A stretch of DNA of 64,000 nucleotides, taken from DASZQY01 sp963843565 (GTDB lineage Bacteria > Pseudomonadota > Alphaproteobacteria > Rhizobiales > Kaistiaceae). Location of the stretch: positions 1,364,001-1,428,000 of the forward strand of contig CAWJKY010000003.1 in assembly GCA_963843565.1 (NCBI GenBank), written 5' to 3'. Position numbers and translations under genes: made by a program. The first letter of the stretch is position 1; each line of letters opens with the position of its first letter. The notes under the pieces were generated by a model that ran no database searches, was not told where the DNA came from, and worked only from the letters and a program-made list of their open reading frames with translations. Of this stretch, positions 56,831-64,000 are shown piece after piece.

Positions 56831-59761
56831 TTGCAGTTCGCGCGTCGGGTCGCGGTGCTCGTTCTCTTGTTGCTGACGTTCTCGGTTGCGTGGGTGCCCG
56901 CCCACGCACTCGAAGCCTCGGCGATCCCGCCTGACGGCAAGACGCTCGATCTCACCAACGCCATCCAGCTCTTCGCCCAGCCCGACAACCGCATCCAGGT
57001 GTCCACCGCACCGGGCTCCGACGGCATCGTGCGGCGCATCGAAATTCGCGCCCGCGAGGGCAACGGCCAATCCAACTGGGCGGTGTTCGCGCTGGTCAAC
57101 AACTCCGACCAGCAGATCGACCGACTGCTCGTGGCGCCGCACTTCCGCCTCGCCGGCTCCGGCCTCTTCTTCCCCGACCTTGGCGCGTCGCGCATCGCCA
57201 ACATCACGCCGAGCCAAGGCTTCGCGCCGGAGCGCCAGCCGAGCCAGGAAGCCGACGTCTTCAAGATCACGCTCGACCCCGGCGCGGTCATCACGTTCGT
57301 CGCCGAGCTGCGCACCAACGACCTGCCGCAGCTCTATCTGTGGGACGCCGACGCCTACAAGGATTCGGTCAACAGCTACTCGCTTTACCGCGGCATCGTG
57401 CTCGGCATCTCGGGGCTGCTGGCGCTGTTCCTGACGATCGTGTTCGTGGTGCGCGGCACGGCGATGTTTCCGGCGACGGCGGCACTCGCCTGGGCGGTGC
57501 TCGCCTATCTCTGCGTCGATTTCGGATTCTGGAACCGGGTGATCAACATCGCGCCGGGCGCCGACCAGACCTGGCGCGCCGCGGCGGAAGTGTTCCTCGC
57601 CGCGACGCTGGTCATCTTCACCTACGCCTACCTCAACCTCAACCGATGGCACGTGCGCTACAGCCACGTCACCGTCGGCTGGCTGATCGGTCTGGCGATC
57701 CTGTTCGGCGTGGCGATCATCGAGCCGTCGGTGGCGGCCGGCATCGCGCGCCTGTCGATCGGCCTCACCGCGATCGGCGGCTTCGGCATCGTGGTCTATC
57801 TCGCCACCCACGCCTACGACCGCGCGATCATGCTGATCCCGACGTGGATCCTGCTGCTGGTTTGGGTGTTCGCGGCGTGGCTGACGGTGACCGGCAATCT
57901 GGTCAACGACGTGGTCCAGCCAGCGCTGGCCGGCGGGCTGGTGCTGATCGTGCTGCTGATCGGCTTCACGGTGATGCAGCACGCCTTCGCTGGCGGCGTC
58001 ATCCAGCAAGGGCCGATCGGCGACACCGAGCGCAAGGCGCTGGCGCTGACCGGCGCTGGCGACATCGTGTGGGACTGGGACGTGGCGCGCGACCGCATCT
58101 ACACCGGGCCGGAGGCGGAAGTGCTGCTCGGCCGCAAGCGCGGGACGCTCGAGGGCCCGGCCCGCGACTGGCTGGAAATCCTCCACCCCGGCGACCGCGA
58201 CCGCTTCAAGACGACGCTCGACACGGCGGTGGAGTTGCGCCGCGGGCGCATCGCCCAGGATTTCCGCCTGCGCAGCGAGGACGGCCACTATCTCTGGTTC
58301 CTGCTGCGGGCGCGGCCGGTGCTCGGCAACGACGGCGAGGTCATGCGCTGCGTCGGCACGCTGCTCGACGTGACCGAAGAGCGCAACGCCGAGGAGCGGC
58401 TGCTCCACGACGCCGTCCACGACAACCTGACGGGGCTGCCCAACCGCGAATTGTTCCTCGACCGGCTGGGCGCCGTCATCAACCGCGCCAACGCCGAGAA
58501 CTCGACGCGCCCGTCGGTCTTCATCCTCGACATCGACCGCTTCAAGCAGGTCAACGACGGCTTCGGCGTCGCGGTCGGCGATTCGATCCTGCTAACCGTG
58601 GCGCGGCGGCTGGCGCGTCTGCTCAAGCAGCAGGACACGCTGGCGCGGCTGGCCGGCGACCAGTTCGCGTTCCTGCTGATCTCGGAGAGCCAGCCGGAGC
58701 GCATCGCGGCCTTCGCAGAATCGGTGCGGAGGACGCTGCGCGCCCCGATCACGCTCGGCGAAAAGGAAATCTTCCTGACCGCCTCGATCGGCATTGCCAT
58801 GCACGACGGCAAGCAGAACGAGGCGGAAGAGCTGATCCGCGACGCGGAGATGGGCACCTTCCACGCCAAGCGCCTCGGCGGCGACCGGATCGAGGCGTTC
58901 CGCCCGGCGCTCCGCCAGCACGGCACCGACCTCGCCACGCTCGAATCGGACCTGCGCCGGGCACTCGGCCGCGAGGAAATCAAGGTGCTCTACCAGCCGA
59001 TCGTGCGGCTGGAGGACAAGACCATCGCCGGCTTCGAGGCGCTGGTGCGCTGGGACCATCCCAAGCTCGGGCGCATTCCGCCGAGCGACTTCGTGCCGCT
59101 CGCCGAGCGCACCGGGCTGATCATCCCGCTCGGCCTGTTCGTGCTCGACCGCACCGCGCGCCAGCTCGCCGAATGGCAGGAGGGGCTCGGCCGCGGCACG
59201 TCGCTGTTCGCCAGCGTCAACGTGTCGAGCCGCCAGCTGCTGCGCCACGACCTCATCAACGACGTCAAGGCGGTGCTGGTGCGCTCGAACCTCAAGCGCG
59301 GCTCGCTCAAGCTGGAAGTCACCGAGAGCCTGGTGATGGAGAACCCGGAATACGCCGCGCAGGTGCTGTCGCGGGTGCGCGAACTCGGCGCCGGCCTGTC
59401 GCTCGACGATTTCGGCACGGGCTACTCGTCGCTGTCCTATCTGCAGCGCTTCCCCTTTGACACCATCAAGATCGACCAGACGTTCGTGCGCGGCCACGGC
59501 CACGGCGACCGCAAGGTGATCCTGCGCTCGATCATCACGCTCGCCCACGACCTCGGCATGGACGTGGTGGCGGAGGGCGCCGAAACGGAAGCGGATGCGG
59601 AGGAGCTGCACGAGCTCGGCTGCGAATACGTGCAGGGCTTCGTCTACGGCCAGCCGATGATGCCCTCGGAGGTCGCCAAGCTCATCTTCCGCCGCCCGGA
59701 GATCGAGGGGCCGGCGCGCCAGTCCGAGGCCGACGAGGACGCCGAACGGGTCGATGCGTGA
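56831..59761 (+). CDS. GGDEF/EAL protein with membrane sensor (cyclic-di-GMP phosphodiesterase)
   Basis: A 976-residue protein: signal peptide (residues 1-27), periplasmic beta domain to about residue 180, about seven membrane helices (185-385), PAS domain (about 405-510), GGDEF domain (about 525-690) and EAL domain (about 720-960). The cyclase motif reads AGDQF instead of GGDEF and is probably inactive. The EAL part is intact: GFEALVRW, VNVSSRQLL, EVTESLVMEN, DDFGTGYSSLSYL, TIKIDQTFV and EGAETEADAEEL. It should hydrolyse cyclic-di-GMP. TTG 56831 has GGAGG five bases upstream; GTG 56828 is possible. Confidence 0.9.
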   Translation: MQFARRVAVLVLLLLTFSVAWVPAHALEASAIPPDGKTLDLTNAIQLFAQPDNRIQVSTAPGSDGIVRRIEIRAREGNGQSNWAVFALVNNSDQQIDRLLVAPHFRLAGSGLFFPDLGASRIANITPSQGFAPERQPSQEADVFKITLDPGAVITFVAELRTNDLPQLYLWDADAYKDSVNSYSLYRGIVLGISGLLALFLTIVFVVRGTAMFPATAALAWAVLAYLCVDFGFWNRVINIAPGADQTWRAAAEVFLAATLVIFTYAYLNLNRWHVRYSHVTVGWLIGLAILFGVAIIEPSVAAGIARLSIGLTAIGGFGIVVYLATHAYDRAIMLIPTWILLLVWVFAAWLTVTGNLVNDVVQPALAGGLVLIVLLIGFTVMQHAFAGGVIQQGPIGDTERKALALTGAGDIVWDWDVARDRIYTGPEAEVLLGRKRGTLEGPARDWLEILHPGDRDRFKTTLDTAVELRRGRIAQDFRLRSEDGHYLWFLLRARPVLGNDGEVMRCVGTLLDVTEERNAEERLLHDAVHDNLTGLPNRELFLDRLGAVINRANAENSTRPSVFILDIDRFKQVNDGFGVAVGDSILLTVARRLARLLKQQDTLARLAGDQFAFLLISESQPERIAAFAESVRRTLRAPITLGEKEIFLTASIGIAMHDGKQNEAEELIRDAEMGTFHAKRLGGDRIEAFRPALRQHGTDLATLESDLRRALGREEIKVLYQPIVRLEDKTIAGFEALVRWDHPKLGRIPPSDFVPLAERTGLIIPLGLFVLDRTARQLAEWQEGLGRGTSLFASVNVSSRQLLRHDLINDVKAVLVRSNLKRGSLKLEVTESLVMENPEYAAQVLSRVRELGAGLSLDDFGTGYSSLSYLQRFPFDTIKIDQTFVRGHGHGDRKVILRSIITLAHDLGMDVVAEGAETEADAEELHELGCEYVQGFVYGQPMMPSEVAKLIFRRPEIEGPARQSEADEDAERVDA

Positions 59762-59887
59762 TCCGCTAACGCATTGAACCATAAAGACTACGGCAACCCT
59801 TGGAGGGTACGCCTTGGCCGTCGGGTCATTGATTCGCCGGGATCGCCCTAGATATCCTTTTCGACAAATCTCAACGCTTCCCCCGCG

Positions 59888-60877
59888 ATGGCCCCCTCTC
59901 AGCTCCCCGGCACCGCCGCAATGATCAAGCCGCCCCTCGACATCCTCCTGTGCAGCCCGCGCGGCTTCTGCGCCGGCGTCGACCGGGCGATCCACATCGT
60001 CGAGCTGGCGCTGAGGAAGTTCGGGCCGCCGGTCTATGTGCGCCACGAGATCGTCCACAACCGCTACGTGGTCGACAGCCTGAAGGCCAAGGGCGCGATC
60101 TTCGTCGAGGACCTCGACGAAATCCCGAGCACCGCCCAGCCGGTGATCTTCTCCGCCCACGGCGTCGCCAAGGCGGTGCCCGAGGCGGCACAGAAGCGCC
60201 ACCTCTTCCACCTCGACGCCACCTGCCCGCTGGTCACCAAGGTCCATCGCGAGGCGGAGATTCACTACCGCAAGGGCCGCGAGGTCGTGTTGATCGGCCA
60301 CGCCGGCCACCCCGAGGTGGCCGGCACCATGGGGCAGCTTCCCGAGGGCGTCATCAGCCTGGTCGAGACGGAGGACGAAGCGCGCGACTTCGAGCCGTGG
60401 TCGGCGAAGGAACTCGCCTACATCACCCAGACGACGCTGTCAGTCGACGACACTGCGGCGATCGTGGCGATCCTCACCGAGCGCTTCCCCGACATCGTCG
60501 CGCCGCACAAGGAAGACATCTGCTACGCCACCACCAACCGGCAGGACGCAGTCAAGCTGGTCGCGCCCGAGGTCGACGCCATGATCGTCATCGGGGCGCC
60601 CAATTCGTCCAACTCGCAGCGCCTGCGCGAAGTTGCGGAGCGGGCGGGTTGCCCGGTGGCGCTGCTCGTCCAGCGCGCCGCAGAAATCGACTGGAGCCAG
60701 ATCGACGATGCCCGCGCGGTCGGCATCACGGCCGGCGCCTCGGCGCCGGAGGTACTGGTCGAGGAAGTCATCGATGCCTTCGCGGCGCGCTTCGAGGTGC
60801 GGGTCGAGCTGGTGACGGCCGCCGACGAGGCGGTGACCTTCAACCTGCCGCGGGCGCTTCGCGAGGCGGCGGAGTAG
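59888..60877 (+). CDS. ispH: 4-hydroxy-3-methylbut-2-enyl diphosphate reductase
   Basis: A 329-residue iron-sulfur enzyme that makes IPP and DMAPP in the last MEP step. Cluster cysteines occur in CSPRGFCAGVDRAIHIVE, LDATCPLVTKVH and EDICYATTNRQDAV; PVIFSAHGVAK and GHAGHPEVAGTMGQ are conserved. ATG 59888 is used; ATG 59921 is an alternative. The 126-bp gap before it shows no strong promoter. It converges on the transporter gene with almost no gap. Confidence 0.95.
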   Translation: MAPSQLPGTAAMIKPPLDILLCSPRGFCAGVDRAIHIVELALRKFGPPVYVRHEIVHNRYVVDSLKAKGAIFVEDLDEIPSTAQPVIFSAHGVAKAVPEAAQKRHLFHLDATCPLVTKVHREAEIHYRKGREVVLIGHAGHPEVAGTMGQLPEGVISLVETEDEARDFEPWSAKELAYITQTTLSVDDTAAIVAILTERFPDIVAPHKEDICYATTNRQDAVKLVAPEVDAMIVIGAPNSSNSQRLREVAERAGCPVALLVQRAAEIDWSQIDDARAVGITAGASAPEVLVEEVIDAFAARFEVRVELVTAADEAVTFNLPRALREAAE

Positions 60878-61777
60878 TCAGGTCCCGGCTACCAGCAGCA
60901 CCACGCCGCCGATCACCAGCGCCATCCCGAACACGTCGCGAAGGGTCGGCGTCTGGGCGAACAAGCGCCGCGAAATCATCCCGGCGATGAGAATCTCGAC
61001 GAGCCCCAGGGTGCGCACGCTCGCCGGTTCGCGGATGGCGAAGGCCAGGAACCACATCTCGGAAGCGAAGGCACCGAGGAAGCCGGCGGCGAGCGACGGA
61101 CGCCAGGCCGCGACGATGGCGCCAAGGGTTCCCGGATCACGCAGCGCAAGCCAGACGCTCAGGGCCACCGTTTGCACAGCCAGGGTCATCGCCAGCACGA
61201 GCGTGGCGGCGGGGATGAAATCGGCATCGCCGAGCGCGACGATGGCGCCGCGAAAGGCGACGGCGGCGATCGCGAAGAGGGCGCCCGAGGCGATGCCAAG
61301 CGCCGCCGGCCGCCATGAGAACACCTCGCCGCCGGCCCGCGACGGCCACGACAGAACCAGTACGCCGGCGGTCGCGATCACGATCGCCGCGGCGACGGCG
61401 GGGCCGATCGCCTCGCCCAGAAAGACCACCGCGAACACGGCGACCTGCACCGGCTCGGTCTTGGTGTAGGCGGTGGTGACCACGAAGGAGCGCTCGCGCA
61501 TGGCCGCGAGCATCAGCGCGGTCGCGCCGATCTGGCTGATCGCGCCCAGCGCCACCCAACCGAGGGCGGCGGCGTTGAGCACCGGCAGCGGCCACCACAC
61601 GACCGCGACGAGCGCCAGCGCCACCAGCGCGAACGGCAGGCCGAACAGGAAGCGCACGTGGGTCGCGCCGACGGCGCCGAGCGGCCCGGTCAACGAACGC
61701 TGGGCGGCATTGCGAAAGGTCTGAGCGGTGGCGGCGACGAGGGTCAGCACCACCCACAGCCACGGGGGGACGGTCAC
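60878..61777 (-). CDS. EamA/DMT-superfamily transporter
   Basis: A 299-residue protein with ten hydrophobic segments in two halves, the EamA arrangement. Visible pieces: TGPLGAVGATHVRFLFGLPFALVALALVAV and ERSFVVTTAYTKTEPVQVAVFAVVFLGEAIGP. GTG 61777 (VTVPPWLWVVLTLVAATAQ) is taken; the frame runs upstream to 61846 without homology. The substrate is unknown. It diverges from thrB and converges on ispH. Confidence 0.85.
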   Translation of the reverse strand: MTVPPWLWVVLTLVAATAQTFRNAAQRSLTGPLGAVGATHVRFLFGLPFALVALALVAVVWWPLPVLNAAALGWVALGAISQIGATALMLAAMRERSFVVTTAYTKTEPVQVAVFAVVFLGEAIGPAVAAAIVIATAGVLVLSWPSRAGGEVFSWRPAALGIASGALFAIAAVAFRGAIVALGDADFIPAATLVLAMTLAVQTVALSVWLALRDPGTLGAIVAAWRPSLAAGFLGAFASEMWFLAFAIREPASVRTLGLVEILIAGMISRRLFAQTPTLRDVFGMALVIGGVVLLVAGT

Positions 61778-61887
61778 GGCGGTTGGCTTTCGAAGAAAAG
61801 GGCGAGGCGCGGCCGGTTTGACCGCGCCGGGGGCGATCGATAACAAGGGCGGCTTCAGCGATCAACCGCAGCGACCCGCCGTCGGCC

Positions 61888-62853
61888 ATGGCCGTCTACA
61901 CCGAAATCCCGGACGAGCAGCTCGAGCAGTTCATGGCCGGGTATGACCTCGGCACGGTCCAGTCGCTGAAAGGGATCGCCGAGGGCGTCGAGAACTCGAA
62001 CTTCCTGCTCTCCACCGACCAGGGCCGGTACATCCTCACGCTCTACGAGCGGCGGGTTGATCCGGCCGACCTGCCCTTCTTCCTCGGGCTGATGGAGCAT
62101 CTGGCGAGCCGCGGCCTGCGGTGCCCGCTGCCGGTTCACGACCGCGCGGGCTGCTCGCTCAACACGCTTGCCGGGCGGCCGGCGGCGATCGTCACGTTTC
62201 TGCCGGGCATGTGGGTCCGCCGGCCTCGGACCGAACACTGCGGCGAGGTCGGCGGGGCGCTGGCGCGCCTCCATACCGACGGCGCCGGCTTCAGTCTGAA
62301 GCGCTCCAACGCGCTGTCCGTCGACGCGTGGCGGCCGCTCTTCGAGCAATGCCGCGACCGCGCCGAGGAGGTCCAGGCCGGGCTCGGCGCCGACATCGAG
62401 GCAGAACTCGACTTCGTCGAGGCGCACTGGCCGCGCGACCTGCCGGACGGCGTCATCCACGCCGACCTGTTCCAGGACAACGTGTTCTTCCTGGGTGGCA
62501 AGCTCTCCGGGCTGATCGACTTCTACTTCGCCTGCAACGACATGCTCGCCTACGACGTGGCGATCTCGCTGAACGCGTGGTGCTTCGAGCAGGACGGTTC
62601 GCTGAACGTGACCAAGGCACGCGCGTTCCTTTCCGGCTACCGGGCGGTGCGCCCCTTCGAGCCGGAGGAGATCGCGGCACTGCCGGTGCTGGCGCGCGGC
62701 TCGGCGCTGCGCTTCCTGCTGACGCGCCTCTACGACTGGCTGACGGTGCCGAACGGCGCGCTGGTGGTGCCGAAAGACCCGCTCGAGTTCTATCGCAAGC
62801 TCCGCTTCCACCGCATGGTCAAGTCGGCGAGCGAATACGGGCTGACCGCTTGA
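61888..62853 (+). CDS. thrB: Homoserine kinase (ThrB2-type, APH fold)
   Basis: A 321-residue kinase that makes O-phosphohomoserine for ThrC. It belongs to the aminoglycoside-phosphotransferase-like type: MAVYTEIPDEQLEQFMAGYDLG, SLKGIAEGVENSNFLLSTDQGRYILTLYE, and the catalytic loop GVIHADLFQDNVFF with SGLIDFYFACNDMLAYDVAI. ATG 61888 is used. Its stop overlaps the TTG start of rnhA. Confidence 0.95.
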   Translation: MAVYTEIPDEQLEQFMAGYDLGTVQSLKGIAEGVENSNFLLSTDQGRYILTLYERRVDPADLPFFLGLMEHLASRGLRCPLPVHDRAGCSLNTLAGRPAAIVTFLPGMWVRRPRTEHCGEVGGALARLHTDGAGFSLKRSNALSVDAWRPLFEQCRDRAEEVQAGLGADIEAELDFVEAHWPRDLPDGVIHADLFQDNVFFLGGKLSGLIDFYFACNDMLAYDVAISLNAWCFEQDGSLNVTKARAFLSGYRAVRPFEPEEIAALPVLARGSALRFLLTRLYDWLTVPNGALVVPKDPLEFYRKLRFHRMVKSASEYGLTA

Positions 62854-63329
62854 CCGCCGCGACGCGCGTCTCGATCTGGAGCGACGGCGCCTGCTCCGGC
62901 AACCCCGGCCCGGGCGGCTGGGGGGTGGTGATGGAGTGGAACGGCCAGCGCAAGGAGCTGAAAGGCGGCGCGGCCGACACCACCAACAACCGCATGGAAC
63001 TCGCCGCGGCGATCGCGGCGCTGAAGGCGCTGAAGGGGCCGGTCGCGGTCGATTTCTACACCGACTCGCAATACGTGCGCGGCGGCGTCACCTCCTGGAT
63101 CGCCGGGTGGAAGCGGAACGGCTGGCGGACGGCCGACCGCAAGCCGGTCAAGAACATCGACCTGTGGCAGGAGCTGGACGCGCTGCGCGCGACCCACGAG
63201 ATCAAGTGGCACTGGGTCAAAGGGCACGCCGGCACCGCCGGCAACGAGCGCGCCGACGAACTCGCCAACGAAGGCATGGCGCCGTTCAAGACGAAGCGCG
63301 GTGGAAGGGCCGCAAGCGACGTTGGCTGA
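62850..63329 (+). CDS. rnhA: Ribonuclease HI
   Basis: A 159-residue RNase H. The catalytic acids are seen in WSDGACSGNPGPGGWG (Asp), NNRMELAAAI (Glu), FYTDSQYVRGG (Asp) and GHAGTAGNERADELAN (His, Asp). The TTG at 62850 overlaps the thrB stop (TTGA), so translation is coupled. The 3' end overlaps the next gene. Confidence 0.95.
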   Translation: MTAATRVSIWSDGACSGNPGPGGWGVVMEWNGQRKELKGGAADTTNNRMELAAAIAALKALKGPVAVDFYTDSQYVRGGVTSWIAGWKRNGWRTADRKPVKNIDLWQELDALRATHEIKWHWVKGHAGTAGNERADELANEGMAPFKTKRGGRAASDVG

Positions 63330-63729
63330 CCGGGGACCGCTCTTCCGCAAGATCGATTGCCACACACTGCGCGCGGAAGATCTCGACGCCGCGGTACGCT
63401 TCTACTCCGACATGCTTGGGCATCAGCCGATCTGGCGAAGCGAAGATGCGGTCGCGTTTCGCCTCCCCGACACCGATGCCGAACTCGTTGTGAACAAGAC
63501 TCGTGGCCCGGAGACCGACCTACTCGTCGACGACGCGGACGCGGCCTTTCGCCGTCTCATGGACAGCGGCGCAGAACCGGTGGCCGCCCCCTTCGATATC
63601 GCCATCGGCCGCTGCGCAGTCGTGCGCGACCCGTTCGGCAACACGCTGGTCGTGCTCGATCAAAGCAAAGGCGCGCTCGTCACCGATGACAGAGGCATGG
63701 TCACCGGCGTGAGGAAGAAGCCGGACTGA
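63301..63729 (+). CDS. VOC (glyoxalase-fold) family protein
   Basis: A 142-residue protein with the VOC fold: DCHTLRAEDLDAAVRFYSDMLGHQPIWR at the start of the first unit and VVRDPFGNTLVVLDQSKG at the second. The ligand His and Glu of glyoxalase I are only partly kept, so the activity is open. It starts with GTG 63301 inside rnhA (29-bp overlap), or TTG 63322. The gap to the next gene is 13 bp. Confidence 0.82.
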   Translation: MEGPQATLADRGPLFRKIDCHTLRAEDLDAAVRFYSDMLGHQPIWRSEDAVAFRLPDTDAELVVNKTRGPETDLLVDDADAAFRRLMDSGAEPVAAPFDIAIGRCAVVRDPFGNTLVVLDQSKGALVTDDRGMVTGVRKKPD

Positions 63730-63742
63730 CGTCCACCGACCC

Positions 63743-64000
63743 CTAAAGTTGCCCGAGGATCGTGGCGGCGCCGGTCATCTGGATCCCCTTGCCGCCGTCC
63801 GGCTCGAAGTTCAGCGTCTGCACAACGCCGTCATCGACCAGCATCGAGAAGCGCTTGACCCGCGTGCCCATTCCCGGAATGGCAATCGCAAGGCCGAGGG
63901 CCTGCGCGTAATCGCCGTCGCCATCCGAAACGAAATCGATCTTGCCGGCGCCGCCGAGCGCGGCGCCCCACTCGCGCATGACGTGATGATCGTTCACCGC
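63743..64000 (-). CDS. Peroxiredoxin (Prx5/AHP1-type), C-terminal part
   Basis: The gene runs off the right edge. The visible 85 residues include VNDHHVMREWGAALGG, KIDFVSDGDGDYAQALGL, GTRVKRFSMLVDDGVVQTLNFEPDG and end ATILGQL, the C-terminal half of a glutaredoxin-type peroxiredoxin that reduces hydroperoxides with a thiol. The peroxidatic cysteine (PTFC motif) lies beyond the window. Converges on the VOC gene. Confidence 0.88.
   Translation of the reverse strand, partial: AVNDHHVMREWGAALGGAGKIDFVSDGDGDYAQALGLAIAIPGMGTRVKRFSMLVDDGVVQTLNFEPDGGKGIQMTGAATILGQL

Noticed and set aside
57340..59460. 706-codon open frame overlapping the GGDEF/EAL gene in another frame
   Set aside because: Low-complexity Arg/Gly/Pro product typical of a shifted frame in GC-rich DNA; the EAL and GGDEF motifs lie in the other frame.
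59762..59887. Possible tRNA or riboswitch before ispH
   Set aside because: No cloverleaf, no aptamer core and no clear promoter could be found in this 126-bp gap.

Overview
The window is about 67% GC, densely coding on both strands, and reads as the chromosome of an alphaproteobacterium, most likely a member of the Hyphomicrobiales (Rhizobiales). Points in favour: a CcrM-type adenine methyltransferase, a split F0 operon (atpI-atpB-atpE-b'-b), the DciA-like/DsbA/Smc gene order, an LexA-type box of the alphaproteobacterial form GTTC-N7-GTTC, and a copper nitrite reductase with NirV. The species cannot be named from the sequence.

Layout. 1-5690: end of an AcuI-like reductase, small membrane proteins, a PRC-barrel protein, then the glycyl-tRNA synthetase operon glyQ - unknown basic protein - glyS, in which a 121-bp unit containing the glyS start is repeated (three starts). 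5782-16071: S49 peptidase, TrmN6-like methyltransferase, DUF2007, polyprenyl diphosphate synthase, a TPR-LysM protein, ispE, moaB, a glycosyltransferase diverging from an apparently SOS-controlled radical SAM protein, a LysE exporter, an AT-richer collar-like membrane protein, rnhB. 16096-20435: two tandem secreted phosphoesterases and the ATP synthase F0 operon with a clear promoter. 20567-27045: dciA-like gene, dsbA-like gene, smc, and an ABC-F protein preceded by a possible leader peptide. 27042-30738: a small nitrite-respiration island (pseudoazurin, nirV, nirK, a Crp/Fnr regulator, a DUF1858 protein), with three TTG-N8-CAA boxes placed 73-77 bp before the start codons. 30784-33573: vapBC overlapping mutY, a HAD hydrolase and a GFA protein. 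33581-38497: poly-gamma-glutamate hydrolase-like protein, clpS, aldo/keto reductase, PHP hydrolase, ccrM, HAD hydrolase.

38676-47259 is the most accessory-looking part: a CLC channel whose stop codon lies inside the 6-bp target duplication of a complete IS481-type element (40489-41514), an OmpA-like protein with 20 consecutive prolines, a DUF2092-like protein, an unrecognised 566-residue glycine-rich anchored repeat protein, a duplicated fragment of the HAD gene, and a TetR/membrane-protein pair. 47281-52533 is the glycine cleavage operon gcvT-gcvH-gcvPA-(unknown)-gcvPB behind a tandem glycine riboswitch. 52659-64000: lipoprotein, thrC, M16 peptidase, RimJ-like acetyltransferase, a large GGDEF/EAL protein, ispH, EamA transporter, thrB, rnhA, a glyoxalase-fold protein and the end of a peroxiredoxin.

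Working together: glycine is handled by two loci (glyQS and riboswitch-controlled gcv); isoprenoid synthesis by ispE, ispH and the polyprenyl synthase; threonine by thrB and thrC; nitrite reduction by nirK/nirV with pseudoazurin as likely electron donor under one regulator. No tRNA, rRNA, CRISPR array or prophage was seen. The candidates most worth a second look are the triplicated glyS start, the uniformly spaced TTG-N8-CAA boxes, the 566-residue repeat protein, the unknown gene translationally coupled inside the gcv operon, and the SOS box before the radical SAM gene.
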